Assembly: GCA_016719105.1 (NCBI GenBank)
Contig: JADKAQ010000004.1
Coordinates: forward strand, 310,001 to 374,000
DNA: 64,000 bases
Source of the DNA: Gemmatimonadota bacterium
Lineage (GTDB): Bacteria; Gemmatimonadota; Gemmatimonadetes; Gemmatimonadales; Gemmatimonadaceae
Reading direction: 5' to 3'
This document shows positions 7,653-16,652 of the stretch, piece by piece. Position numbers and translations under genes: made by a program. Below the pieces are notes generated by a model. The model saw nothing but the letters and a program-made list of their open reading frames with translations, searched no databases and had not been told where the DNA came from. Every line of letters starts with the position of its first letter. The first letter of the stretch is position 1.

Positions 7653-9026
7653 ATGGATCAGTCAAAGCGATACGCCGACCTCAGCCTCGACGAGGCCACG
7701 CTCATCCGCGAGGGACGGCACATCCTGGCGGCCTACAAGATGAAGCCGAAGGCCGGCCATGCCTACCTTGCCGCAGCGGCGCACTTCGCCGCGGAGTCGT
7801 CAACCGGGACCAACGTCGATGTGTCGACGACCGACGACTTCACGCGAGGCGTCGATGCCCTGGTCTATCACATCGACGAGGCGACCGAGGAGATGCGCAT
7901 CGCGTATCCCCTCGACCTGTTCGATCGCAACGTCACCGACGGGCGCATGATGGTCGTGTCGTTCCTCACCCTGGCAATCGGCAACAACCAGGGGATGGGC
8001 GACATCGAGCACGCCAAGATGTATGACTTCTACGTCCCCGATCGCGCCCTGCAGCTGTTCGACGGGCCGTCGAAGGACATCTCCGACTTGTGGCGCATCC
8101 TCGGGCGGCCGGTGAAGGACGGGGGCTATATCTCCGGGACGATCATCAAGCCCAAGCTGGGGCTGCGCCCGCAGCCGTTTGCGACCGCAGCCTACCAGTT
8201 CTGGCTCGGTGGCGACTTCATCAAGAACGACGAGCCGCAGGGCAACCAGGTCTTCTCGCCGCTCAAGCAGACGATTCCGCTGGTGGCCGATGCGATGCGG
8301 CGTGCCATGGACGAGACGGGTGAAGCCAAGCTCTTCTCGGCCAACATCACGGCCGACGATCACTACGAGATGTGTGCGCGCGCCGACTTCATCCTCGAGA
8401 CGTTCGGCTCGGATGCCGACAAGGTGGCCTTCCTCGTCGACGGCTTCGTGGGTGGGCCGGGGATGATCACGACGGCGCGCCGGCAGTATCCCGGCCAGTA
8501 CCTGCATTACCATCGCGCCGGCCACGGGATGATCACCTCGCCGAGCGCGAAGCGCGGCTACTCGGCCTACGTGCTGGCCAAGCTGTCGCGCCTCCAGGGG
8601 GCGAGCGGGATCCACGTGGGGACGATGGGCTACGGGAAGATGGAAGGGGCGCAGGACGATCGTGCCATCGCCTACATCATCGAGCGCGACGAGTACCAGG
8701 GGCCGGCATACTACCAGAAATGGTATGGCATGAAGCCCACCACGCCCATTATCTCCGGCGGGATGAATGCGCTGCGACTTCCAGCCTACTTCGCGAACCT
8801 CGGGCACGGTAACGTGATCAACACCGCCGGGGGTGGGTCGTACGGGCACCTCGACTCGCCGGCGGCGGGGGCGATTTCGCTGCGGCAGGCGTACGAATGC
8901 TGGAAGGCTGGGGCCGATCCGGTGCAGTGGGCGAAGTCGCACCGCGAGTTCGCGCGCGCGTTCGAGTCGTTCCCTGGCGATGCCGACCAGCTCTACCCCG
9001 GTTGGCGCCAGCACCTGGGCGTGTAG
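7653..9026 (+). CDS. cbbM: Ribulose-1,5-bisphosphate carboxylase/oxygenase, form II
   Basis: The 457-residue protein starts MDQSKRYADL and aligns by eye without gaps to the numbering of the Rhodospirillum rubrum form II enzyme. Glu48, Asn111, catalytic Lys166 (GTIIKPKLG), the carbamylated Lys191 with Asp193 and Glu194 (FIKNDEPQGNQ), His287 (YHRAGHG), loop-6 Lys329 (GYGKMEG) and Ser368 (ISGGMNAL) are all present. All catalytic residues are intact, so it should fix CO2 in the Calvin cycle. Form II enzymes work without small subunits, and none is present. It is the first gene of an operon with fbp (27-base gap), phosphoribulokinase and a DedA-type gene. No cbbR regulator is adjacent. Confidence 0.97.
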   Translation: MDQSKRYADLSLDEATLIREGRHILAAYKMKPKAGHAYLAAAAHFAAESSTGTNVDVSTTDDFTRGVDALVYHIDEATEEMRIAYPLDLFDRNVTDGRMMVVSFLTLAIGNNQGMGDIEHAKMYDFYVPDRALQLFDGPSKDISDLWRILGRPVKDGGYISGTIIKPKLGLRPQPFATAAYQFWLGGDFIKNDEPQGNQVFSPLKQTIPLVADAMRRAMDETGEAKLFSANITADDHYEMCARADFILETFGSDADKVAFLVDGFVGGPGMITTARRQYPGQYLHYHRAGHGMITSPSAKRGYSAYVLAKLSRLQGASGIHVGTMGYGKMEGAQDDRAIAYIIERDEYQGPAYYQKWYGMKPTTPIISGGMNALRLPAYFANLGHGNVINTAGGGSYGHLDSPAAGAISLRQAYECWKAGADPVQWAKSHREFARAFESFPGDADQLYPGWRQHLGV

Positions 9027-9053
9027 CCCCCAACGGACGAGGAATCAGACGCG

Positions 9054-10127
9054 ATGCCGACAGGCGGACGATCCACGCTGACGCAGTTCATCATCGAAGA
9101 ACGCCGGCGCGCCCCCGGGGCGACCGGCGAGCTGAACGCGCTCATCACGAACGTGGCGCTCGCCTGCAAGGCGATCGCGCGGCGCGTGGCGTACGGCGCC
9201 CTGAGCGACGTCGTCGGGGTGACGGGGACGCACAACGTGCAGGGTGAGGCGCAGCTCAAGCTCGACGTGCTCAGCAACGGGATCTTCCTCCGGGCCAACG
9301 AGTGGGGAGGGCAGGTGTCGGGGATGGCGTCCGAGGAGATGGAGGACATCTACGTCATCCCCCCGGAGTATCCGAAGGGGAAGTACCTCCTCCTCTTCGA
9401 CCCGCTCGACGGCTCGTCGAACGTCGATGTGAACGTCTCGGTGGGGAGCATCTTCTCGATCCTGCGGGCCCCGCGGCCGGGGGAGGCGCCGACGCTCGAG
9501 GACTTCCTGCAGCCGGGCACGGAGCAAGTCTGCGCCGGTTACGCGATCTACGGCCCGTGCACGATGCTGGTCCTGACGTTAGGCAAGGGGACGCACGCCT
9601 TCACGCTGGACCCCATGCTCGGCGAGTGGGTCCTGAGTCATCCCGACCTTCGCATTCCCCAGCAGGCGCGGGAGTTCGCGATCAACGCGTCCAACTCGCG
9701 CTTCTGGGAGCCCGCCGTCAAGCGCTACGTCGACGAATGCCTCGCGGGGCAGTCGGGGCCGCGTGGTGCCGACTTCAACATGCGATGGATTGCCTCGCTG
9801 GTGGCCGAGACGCACCGGATCCTCCTGCGCGGCGGCGTGTTCCTGTATCCGCGCGACACGCGGGACGGCAAGAAGCCGGGGCGCCTGCGCGTCCTGTACG
9901 AAACCAACCCCATCGCGTTCCTGGTGGAGCAGGCCGGGGGGATGGCGAGCACCGGTCACGGGCGTGCGCTCGAGGTCGCGCCCACGGCGCTGCACCAGCG
10001 CATCGGCTATGTCTTCGGCTCGGCCGAGGAGGTCGCACGCATCGAGCGGTACCATAACGAGGAGCCGCAGGATGCGTACGCCTCGCCGCTGTTCGGCCGC
10101 CGCGGTCTCTTCGCCGCCCCCGACTGA
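9054..10127 (+). CDS. fbp: Fructose-1,6-bisphosphatase class I
   Basis: This 357-residue protein carries the class I signature FDPLDGSSNVDVN, which binds the catalytic metals, and family blocks such as CAGYAIYGPCTMLVLT, LYPRDTRDGKKPGRLRVLYE and PIAFLVEQAGGMAS. It removes the 1-phosphate of fructose-1,6-bisphosphate in gluconeogenesis and in regeneration of the Calvin-cycle acceptor. Its position between RuBisCO and phosphoribulokinase argues for the Calvin role. GAGGA lies about 13 bases upstream of the ATG. Confidence 0.95.
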   Translation: MPTGGRSTLTQFIIEERRRAPGATGELNALITNVALACKAIARRVAYGALSDVVGVTGTHNVQGEAQLKLDVLSNGIFLRANEWGGQVSGMASEEMEDIYVIPPEYPKGKYLLLFDPLDGSSNVDVNVSVGSIFSILRAPRPGEAPTLEDFLQPGTEQVCAGYAIYGPCTMLVLTLGKGTHAFTLDPMLGEWVLSHPDLRIPQQAREFAINASNSRFWEPAVKRYVDECLAGQSGPRGADFNMRWIASLVAETHRILLRGGVFLYPRDTRDGKKPGRLRVLYETNPIAFLVEQAGGMASTGHGRALEVAPTALHQRIGYVFGSAEEVARIERYHNEEPQDAYASPLFGRRGLFAAPD

Positions 10128-10213
10128 TCGCGCCGTTTCCGCCACGACGACCACGCCTGCCCTCCCCGGCTCCGCGCCGAGATCCGCTCTCTCACCCTCC
10201 CGTACGAGTCTCG

Positions 10214-11092
10214 ATGTCCGCCAAGCATCCCATCATCGCCATCACCGGCTCGTCAGGCGCCGGTACGACGTCGGTCACCCGCACCTTCGAGAACATCTTC
10301 CGGCGTGAGGGCGTAAAGGCCGCGGTGGTGGAGGGCGATTCCTTCCACCGCTACGACCGGAAGGAGATGAAGGTGAAGATGACCGAGGCCGAGGCGGCCG
10401 GGAACTCGAGCTTCTCCCACTTCGGCGACGAGGCGAATCTCTTTCCCGAGTTGGAGTCACTCTTTCGTGACTACGCCGAGACGGGGCAGGGGACGGCGCG
10501 CAAGTACTTGCATAACGATGAAGAGGCGGCGCCGTACCACCAGCCGCCGGGCACGTTCACCGCGTGGGAGCCACTCCCGGAGAGCGAGCTGCTCTTCTAC
10601 GAAGGGCTGCACGGCGCCGTCGTCACCAAGACGGCCAACGTGGCGCAGCACCCCGACCTGCTCGTGGGGGTCGTGCCGGTGGTCAACCTCGAGTGGATCC
10701 AGAAGATCCACCGCGATCGCAATACGCGCGGCTACTCGACCGAGGCGGTGACCGACGTGATCCTGCGTCGCATGCCCGACTACGTGCACTACATCGTGCC
10801 GCAGTTCCAGCGCACGCACATCAACTTCCAGCGCGTCCCGGTCGTCGACACGTCCAACCCGTTCATCGCCCGCACGATCCCGACGGCCGATGAGAGCCTG
10901 GTGGTCATCCGCTTCGCGAATCCACGCGGATTCGACTTCCCGTATCTTCTGAGCATGCTGCACGACTCGTGGATGTCGCGCGCCAACACGATCGTCTGCC
11001 CGGGGGGCAAGATGGAGCTGGCCATGCAGCTGATCTTCACGCCGATGGTGATGCGCCTGGTCGAACGGAGGCGCAAGCTGTTGGGAGGGTGA
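10214..11092 (+). CDS. prkB: Phosphoribulokinase
   Basis: The 292-residue enzyme has the P-loop GSSGAGTTSVTRTF near its N-terminus and the proteobacterial-type PRK blocks VEGDSFHRYDRKEMK, SHFGDEANLF, LFYEGLHGAV and NLEWIQKIHRD. It makes ribulose-1,5-bisphosphate from ribulose-5-phosphate and ATP, the step specific to the Calvin cycle. Together with cbbM it makes a functional cycle likely. It is 86 bases after fbp and is followed closely by a DedA-type membrane protein. Confidence 0.96.
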   Translation: MSAKHPIIAITGSSGAGTTSVTRTFENIFRREGVKAAVVEGDSFHRYDRKEMKVKMTEAEAAGNSSFSHFGDEANLFPELESLFRDYAETGQGTARKYLHNDEEAAPYHQPPGTFTAWEPLPESELLFYEGLHGAVVTKTANVAQHPDLLVGVVPVVNLEWIQKIHRDRNTRGYSTEAVTDVILRRMPDYVHYIVPQFQRTHINFQRVPVVDTSNPFIARTIPTADESLVVIRFANPRGFDFPYLLSMLHDSWMSRANTIVCPGGKMELAMQLIFTPMVMRLVERRRKLLGG

Positions 11093-11099
11093 CGCGATC

Positions 11100-11771
11100 C
11101 TGACGCCGCAACGCGGCGGGGCGCCTCGCGCCACCGCGGCGATCCTCCTCGGCGTCATCATCGCCGCGCTCTCGGCGTCCGCGGCGCTGCATGAGTCGCT
11201 GGTCCGCGTCTTCGATGCCGCGAGCACCATCCTGGCGACGCACCCCGTGGCCGGCCCCGCGATGTTCGTCGCGCTGGCGGCGGCATCGGCCATGCTCGCC
11301 TTCTTCTCCAGCGCGGCCCTCGTCCCCGCGGGGGTGGTCGCGTGGGGGATGCCGACGACGGCGGCGCTCCTGTCGTTAGGGTGGCTGCTCGGCGGGCTCC
11401 TGTCGTACGGGTCGGCCCGCGGGCTCGGACGTCCCCTGCTGGCGCACCTGGCCCCCGTCGAGTTTCTCGCGAAGTACGAACGCCGCGTCTCCCGCGACAC
11501 GCCGTTCGGGGTCGTCCTCCTCTTCCAGCTCGCCCTTCCCTCGGAGATCCCGGGCTACGTCCTGGGGCTCGCGCGCTATCCACTGGCGCGCTACCTGGCG
11601 GCGCTCGCCCTCGTGGAGGCGCCGTACGCGGCGGTCACCGTGTGGCTCGGCCAGGAGTTCCTCCAGCGGCGACTCGCCCCACTGCTGGCCGTGCTCGCCG
11701 CCGGCGCACTGGTCGGCGCCGTCGCCCTCCACCTGCTGCGTCGGCACCTCGATCGCGCGCATCCACGTTAG
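11100..11771 (+). CDS. DedA/VTT-domain membrane protein
   Basis: An integral membrane protein of about 223 residues. Its first helix (AAILLGVIIAALSASAAL) lies upstream of the first available GTG at 11247, so the true start is probably the CTG at 11100, which follows GGAGG about 12 bases upstream and almost touches the prkB stop. The core (FSSAALVPAGVVAWG, LGGLLSYGSARGLGRPLL, FQLALPSEIPGYVLGLARYP) matches the VTT/SNARE-associated (DedA, TVP38) fold with its re-entrant loops. Family members move lipids or maintain membrane homeostasis. A link to carbon fixation is not obvious; it may simply be co-transcribed. Confidence 0.7.
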   Translation: MTPQRGGAPRATAAILLGVIIAALSASAALHESLVRVFDAASTILATHPVAGPAMFVALAAASAMLAFFSSAALVPAGVVAWGMPTTAALLSLGWLLGGLLSYGSARGLGRPLLAHLAPVEFLAKYERRVSRDTPFGVVLLFQLALPSEIPGYVLGLARYPLARYLAALALVEAPYAAVTVWLGQEFLQRRLAPLLAVLAAGALVGAVALHLLRRHLDRAHPR

Positions 11772-11858
11772 GCGCGGCGCGCCACCGTTACGCGCCGGCC
11801 TGCCGCTTCAACAGCCGAGTGAACACCACACCAGCGGTCATGCGAACGGGCCACGCCG

Positions 11859-13184
11859 TTAGCGGCGCGGCACCAGATCGTGTCGGAAGATCGTTCCCCC
11901 CTTCATCACGAAGCCCACGCGCTCGAGGCGCGTGATGTCCGACAGTGGATCGCCGGGGACGGCGATGAGGTCGGCGAGCTTCCCCGCACCGATCGTCCCC
12001 ACGCGGTCCTGCCATCCCAGAATCTCGGCGTTGAGCGCGGTGGCCGACACGATGGCCGCCATTGGCGACTCGCCCAGTCGGACGCGTTCGGCGAACTCGC
12101 GGGCGTTGTCGCCGTGCGGGATGACGAGTGCGTCGGTCGCGAAGCCGATCGGGATCCCCGCGGCGAGTGCGCGCCGGAAGCCGGCGTCCTTGACCGCGCG
12201 GATCTGGCGCGACCGCTCACGCTCCGACTCGGGGATCGGGTTTGCCGGGTCGTTCCGCTCGATTACTGCGGATGTGTAGAGCGTGGGCGCGTAGAAGCTC
12301 TGTCGGTTGGAGGCCTTGAGAAGGGCGATGGCCTCGTCGTCGAGGTATGACCCGTGGTCGATCGTGCGCACCCCCGCCCGGATCGCCGCCTTGATCCCGT
12401 CGGCGCCGTGCGCGTGTGCGGCGACCTGTTTGCCCCAGCGCCGCGCCTCGGTCACCGCGGCCTGGATTTCCGCATCCGAGTACTGCTGCGCCCCCGGGGA
12501 GATCCCCTTGGAGAGCACGGCGCCGGTCGCGAGGATCTTGATGAAGTCGGCGCCGTTCTTGAGGTTTGTCCGCACCGCCTTGGTGACTTCGTCGGGACCA
12601 TCGGCGAGCGTCCTCACGGTCGGCACGTCGACGTAGATCGAGAACTGGCGCGCATCGCCGGCACCGCCGGTGGACGTGACGTAGTTGCCGGCCACGAGGA
12701 GGCGCGGGCCCGGGATGGCGCCCGCGTCGATGGCTCGCCGCAGCTCGACGTCGACGTACGGCCAGTTGGGCCCCATGTCGCGGCAGGTGGTGAAGCCGGC
12801 CATGAGGGTCACGCGCGCATTGCGCGCCCCCCAGAGCGCGTCGTGTGCCGGCGTCGTCTTGACCAGCGCATCCTCCCAGTGCACGCGCTCGTCGCCGGTG
12901 AGGTGCGTGTGCAGGTCGATGAGGCCGGGGAGGAGCGTGGCGTCGCCAAGGTCGACGAGCGTTGCGCCTGGCGGAATGCGGAGGTTCGTCCCCACCTCGG
13001 CGATGCGGTCTCCTTCGATGCGGACCATCCCTGGGATGAGGGGAGGGGTTCCGGTGCCGTCGATGAGGCGTGCGGCGCGCAGGATCGTGACGGCAGCGGG
13101 GGCCGCTTGAGCGTCGACGCGCTGTGGCAGTGAGACCGCGCCGAGGACGACGGTCGCTGCTGCAGCGGAGAGGAAGAGACGCAT
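11859..13184 (-). CDS. Secreted amidohydrolase (imidazolonepropionase/prolidase-like)
   Basis: A 441-residue member of the amidohydrolase superfamily with a signal peptide (residues 1-26, ending VDAQA). The metal-site pattern is complete: HTH in DLHTHL, a candidate carbamylated Lys in FIKILATGAV, His in AAHAHGADG, His in RTIDHGSYLDD and Asp in FATDALVIPHG. Members related to the Xaa-Pro dipeptidase and imidazolonepropionase groups cleave peptides or cyclic amides. The substrate is not predictable here. Upstream on the same strand, 84 bases away, is an unknown lipoprotein. Confidence 0.88.
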   Translation of the reverse strand: MRLFLSAAAATVVLGAVSLPQRVDAQAAPAAVTILRAARLIDGTGTPPLIPGMVRIEGDRIAEVGTNLRIPPGATLVDLGDATLLPGLIDLHTHLTGDERVHWEDALVKTTPAHDALWGARNARVTLMAGFTTCRDMGPNWPYVDVELRRAIDAGAIPGPRLLVAGNYVTSTGGAGDARQFSIYVDVPTVRTLADGPDEVTKAVRTNLKNGADFIKILATGAVLSKGISPGAQQYSDAEIQAAVTEARRWGKQVAAHAHGADGIKAAIRAGVRTIDHGSYLDDEAIALLKASNRQSFYAPTLYTSAVIERNDPANPIPESERERSRQIRAVKDAGFRRALAAGIPIGFATDALVIPHGDNAREFAERVRLGESPMAAIVSATALNAEILGWQDRVGTIGAGKLADLIAVPGDPLSDITRLERVGFVMKGGTIFRHDLVPRR

Positions 13185-13268
13185 CTGGAATGGGGGGCGC
13201 GAAAGTGGTGCGGGCTCGAGGTCCCTCCAACGTGCGTCGCGTGCCGATGAAGGGAAAGGCGCCGGACG

Positions 13269-14618
13269 CTAGCGGCGCGGACGCTCGCGGACGTAGACGA
13301 TGGCTACGACGTCACCCACGCTGCTGCGGATGCTGCTCTTGAGAGAGACGGCCTCGTACGCCGCCTGTCTCGCGATCGCCCGGACCGCGTCATCGATCGC
13401 CGATTGGTGGTCGGCCACGAGCGTGAGTTCCAGCCCCCGTGCCGCTCCACCCTGCACCCCGACGAGCTTGACGCCTGCGGGAAGGGCTTCCCACGCCGCA
13501 CGCGTGGGATCGTGAGGATTGGCCGGGGAGTCGAACCACAGGTCGCCAATGCCTAACGTCATGACCCAGCCCCCGTCCGCCGCTCGGGAGATTCCAAGGA
13601 CGCGCTCGCCGCGGAAGCGGTACGCCCGGCGCAAGGAGGCGATCAACGCCGCCATGGGCGTGGTCGAATGGCTGGCAATCTGCGCGCGATAGCCGGACCC
13701 ATCGCGCTCGATCGTCTGCAGGCGTGCGCCTGACGGGAGCATCGGGCGCAGCGCATCGGCGATGGCTTCGGGCGGGGTGGAAGCCGCGGTCGGCGCGCGC
13801 GAGAGCGGTGGCGCCTCGAACGGCTCCGCCCATGGGCGCGGGCTCGGGCCATCCGAGGCCACCGCGGACGACCGCCAGCGTCCCCACGTGCGCGCGGTCC
13901 ACGTGCCGAGTGGGATCCCCTTGCAGCCGTCGCCGCACCAGACCGTGAACTCCCGCGCCTCGCGGACCTTCGCCATCGCCACCAGGTCGCCCTTCCATCC
14001 CTTCCGCAGCAGGACCTCGCCGACGACGGTATCGGGGCGCGGGTTGTTGCGATCGGGGCCGGGGTCATGCACGACGCGATCGACGCGAAGCCAGCCGCCT
14101 TTGCACGTGTGGTGCTCGCCGCGGCGCAGTGTGTACGAACGGACGGGCGCGAGGTACAGCGTTTCGAGGTTGGCCCCGTACGCCGAGTCGGTCATGGTGG
14201 CGAAACCGCTCGACCAGCGCACCGATGGGGAGTGCATGCGCCGGTATTCGCGCTCGTAGTACGCGCCGCGCGCAAAGACGGCGTCGCGAAACGCGTCGCG
14301 CTGCCGCTGGCTGCGTGCCAGGGTCAGGACGAGCGAGTCGTCGCCTTGGCCGGCGATCGTCATCGTCTCCCAGGGGAAGCGTCGGTTGCCGCCGGTCACA
14401 TAGCTGCCGAAGATGGTCTGCGACATCGGCGGGCGGGCGCCGCCGGCCATCGTGTATGTCCCCTCGAGGTTCGGGCAGCGCTGCGTGAGGGCGGCCATCG
14501 GCTCCCACCGCGCCTTGACCCAGTCGCCCGGATTGGGCGAGCAGGCGGCGACGAGCGGGACGGCCGCGAGTGCGAGGGCGAACGAACGGAACGTGGTGTC
14601 GTGCGGGGGAGTCGGCAC
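13269..14618 (-). CDS. Large lipoprotein of unknown function
   Basis: The GTG at 14618 is the best start because it begins a lipoprotein signal (SFALALAAVPLVAAC) with the lipidated Cys at residue 26. The full product is about 449 residues. The following 400 residues include paired Cys in EFTVWCGDGCKGIPLGTW and a C-terminal region (ARLQTIERDGSGYRAQIASH onward) with two similar alpha-beta stretches. I recognise no family. It probably sits on the inner face of the outer membrane or in the periplasm and may share a transcript with the amidohydrolase that follows. Confidence 0.65.
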   Translation of the reverse strand: MPTPPHDTTFRSFALALAAVPLVAACSPNPGDWVKARWEPMAALTQRCPNLEGTYTMAGGARPPMSQTIFGSYVTGGNRRFPWETMTIAGQGDDSLVLTLARSQRQRDAFRDAVFARGAYYEREYRRMHSPSVRWSSGFATMTDSAYGANLETLYLAPVRSYTLRRGEHHTCKGGWLRVDRVVHDPGPDRNNPRPDTVVGEVLLRKGWKGDLVAMAKVREAREFTVWCGDGCKGIPLGTWTARTWGRWRSSAVASDGPSPRPWAEPFEAPPLSRAPTAASTPPEAIADALRPMLPSGARLQTIERDGSGYRAQIASHSTTPMAALIASLRRAYRFRGERVLGISRAADGGWVMTLGIGDLWFDSPANPHDPTRAAWEALPAGVKLVGVQGGAARGLELTLVADHQSAIDDAVRAIARQAAYEAVSLKSSIRSSVGDVVAIVYVRERPRR

Positions 14619-14782
14619 GGTGAAACGAGCGGGGCAGGAGGGCCGGACGGGTCCCTCATTGGACGGTCCCGCCCCGCCATCCGCAACGCGGGTCGTAAGG
14701 GGGGCGCGCACGCCTCGGCGCCTCGCCTCCGCTCGGCGCACGGAAGTGTGCGGCGCGTTCCCCGTGTCCGGGACTGGGCGCG

Positions 14783-15502
14783 CTAGCGACCGAGGTCGCG
14801 CGCAGCCTCGAGGTCGAGCAGGACCACGGCGCGTTCCGTCAGTTGCAACAACTGGGCGACGGGCGTTGTGCCCGGCGTGTCGCCGAGGGCGGCTCGCATG
14901 GCGCCGGCCTTGGACGATCCGAGTGCGGCAACGACCACGCGGCGCGACGCGGCGACGAACGGCAGGGTGAGCGTGAGGCGAGCGGGGGGAGGCTTGGGCG
15001 CATCACGCACGGCGACCGCCAACCGGTCCGCCTCGCGCAGCGCGGGGTGGCCCGGGAAGAGCGAGCACACATGTCCGTCCTCACCGACCCCGACGATCGC
15101 CAGGTCGAGCCGGGGGGGCGACCCTAACGACGACGACAACTCTTCGTCGTATCGCCGGGCGGCGTCATCGAGCGACGGCGCGTCGCCGTGCATGCGGTGC
15201 AGGCGAACGCCGCTGACGACCAACGCACCCAGCCAGCCGGCGACCGAGGTCCCGTAGTTGGAGTCGGGGTGGGTCGGCGCGACGGCGCGTTCATCGCACC
15301 AGAAGACGTCGGTTGCTCCCCAGTCGATGTCGTCGGCGCGCAGCGCGGAGAGCAGCTGCGCGGCGACCGAGCCTCCGGGGATCGCAAGACTGACGCGTCG
15401 CCCCTCGGCCAACGCGCGCTGCGCCGCCTCCTGCACGAGATGGCGGAGTTGCTGCTGCAACGTGGCGAGCGGCGCCACGACCACCTCGCACTTCGTTGTC
15501 AT
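14783..15502 (-). CDS. pgl: 6-phosphogluconolactonase
   Basis: From the ATG at 15502 the product has 239 residues, the usual size for this family. The glucosamine-6-phosphate isomerase/lactonase fold is recognisable from VSLAIPGGSVAAQLLSAL, DVFWCDERAVAPTHPDSNYG, the catalytic-region motif VGEDGHVCSLFPGHP and the C-terminal LTLTLPFVAASRRVVV. It hydrolyses 6-phosphogluconolactone in the oxidative pentose phosphate pathway. The gene is divergent from gnd-zwf-ROK kinase across 133 bases, so the pathway is encoded at one locus. Confidence 0.92.
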   Translation of the reverse strand: MTTKCEVVVAPLATLQQQLRHLVQEAAQRALAEGRRVSLAIPGGSVAAQLLSALRADDIDWGATDVFWCDERAVAPTHPDSNYGTSVAGWLGALVVSGVRLHRMHGDAPSLDDAARRYDEELSSSLGSPPRLDLAIVGVGEDGHVCSLFPGHPALREADRLAVAVRDAPKPPPARLTLTLPFVAASRRVVVAALGSSKAGAMRAALGDTPGTTPVAQLLQLTERAVVLLDLEAARDLGR

Positions 15503-15635
15503 TCGGCCGGCGGGCCCTCGTTCGGTTTCGCGCGCGCGTCTCTGGGATGGCATATTGCAGCCTGGGGAAGCTACCGCTCGAGCATCGGGCGGGCGACGCT
15601 TCCAACGCGGAGCAATGACCGACGTGGAGCGACGC

Positions 15636-16652
15636 ATGGAAATCGGAATGGTCGGACTGGGGCGCATGGGGGCGAACATGGTGCGCCGACTGATGGCCGG
15701 GGGGCATCGGTGCGTCGTGCACGATCGCACCCCGGACGCCGTCGAGGCGCTGGCGCGCGAGGGAGCGACGGGGGCCACGGCCCTCGCCGACTTCGTTGCC
15801 GCGCTCTCGGCGCCCCGCGTCGTCTGGTTGATGGTGCCGGCGGGAGTGGTGGATGCGACGATCGAGGCCATTGCGCCGCTCCTCGCCCCGGGTGACACCC
15901 TCGTCGATGGTGGCAACTCCAACTTCCAGGACGATATCGCGCGTGCGGCGCGACTGCGGGAGCGGGGGCTGCACTACGTCGACTGCGGCGTGAGCGGCGG
16001 TGTGTGGGGACGTGAGCGCGGCTACTGCCTGATGATCGGTGGCGACGGGGAAGTCGTTAGGCGCCTCGATCCGATCTTCGCCACCCTCGCCCCGGGGGTC
16101 GGGGCGGCTCCGCCGACCCCGAAGCGCCCGGCAGATGAGGGGACGGCCCACGAGGGGTATCTCCATTGCGGCCCGCACGGCGCCGGCCACTTTGTGAAGA
16201 TGGTGCACAATGCCATCGAGTACGGGATGATGGCCGCCTTCGCCGAAGGCTTCAATCTCCTCCAACACGCCGGGGCCGGTCGCGGGGTGCAGGAGCACGA
16301 CGCCGAAACGACGCCGCTGCGGCATCCCGAGCACTATCAGTACGACTTCGACCTCGGCGAGATCGCCGAACTCTGGCGTCGAGGGAGCGTGATCACCTCC
16401 TGGCTCCTCGACCTTTCGGCGCAGGCGCTCGCCACCGACCAGTCGCTGGCGCAGTTCGCCGGGCGTGTGTCGGACTCGGGAGAGGGGCGCTGGACGCTCG
16501 CCGCGGCGAACGACCTGGCGGTCCCGGCGCATGTGCTGGCTTCCGCCCTCTTCTCCCGCTTCGCCTCGCGCGGCGAGGGCGATTTCGCCAATCGCATGCT
16601 CTCGGCGATGCGCTTCGCGTTCGGTGGCCACCTCGAGAAGGGGGCGACGTGA
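15636..16652 (+). CDS. gnd: 6-phosphogluconate dehydrogenase, decarboxylating (short type)
   Basis: The ATG at 15636 is preferred because GGAG precedes it at about 6 bases and the protein then begins with the Rossmann motif (MEIGMVGLGRMGANMVRRL). The 338-residue length is that of the short GntZ/YqeC-type enzymes rather than the 470-residue form. Conserved blocks are LVDGGNSNFQDD, YVDCGVSGGVWGRERGYCLM and the catalytic KMVHNAIEYGMM. It converts 6-phosphogluconate to ribulose-5-phosphate and CO2. It overlaps zwf by 4 bases, indicating translational coupling. Confidence 0.93.
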   Translation: MEIGMVGLGRMGANMVRRLMAGGHRCVVHDRTPDAVEALAREGATGATALADFVAALSAPRVVWLMVPAGVVDATIEAIAPLLAPGDTLVDGGNSNFQDDIARAARLRERGLHYVDCGVSGGVWGRERGYCLMIGGDGEVVRRLDPIFATLAPGVGAAPPTPKRPADEGTAHEGYLHCGPHGAGHFVKMVHNAIEYGMMAAFAEGFNLLQHAGAGRGVQEHDAETTPLRHPEHYQYDFDLGEIAELWRRGSVITSWLLDLSAQALATDQSLAQFAGRVSDSGEGRWTLAAANDLAVPAHVLASALFSRFASRGEGDFANRMLSAMRFAFGGHLEKGAT

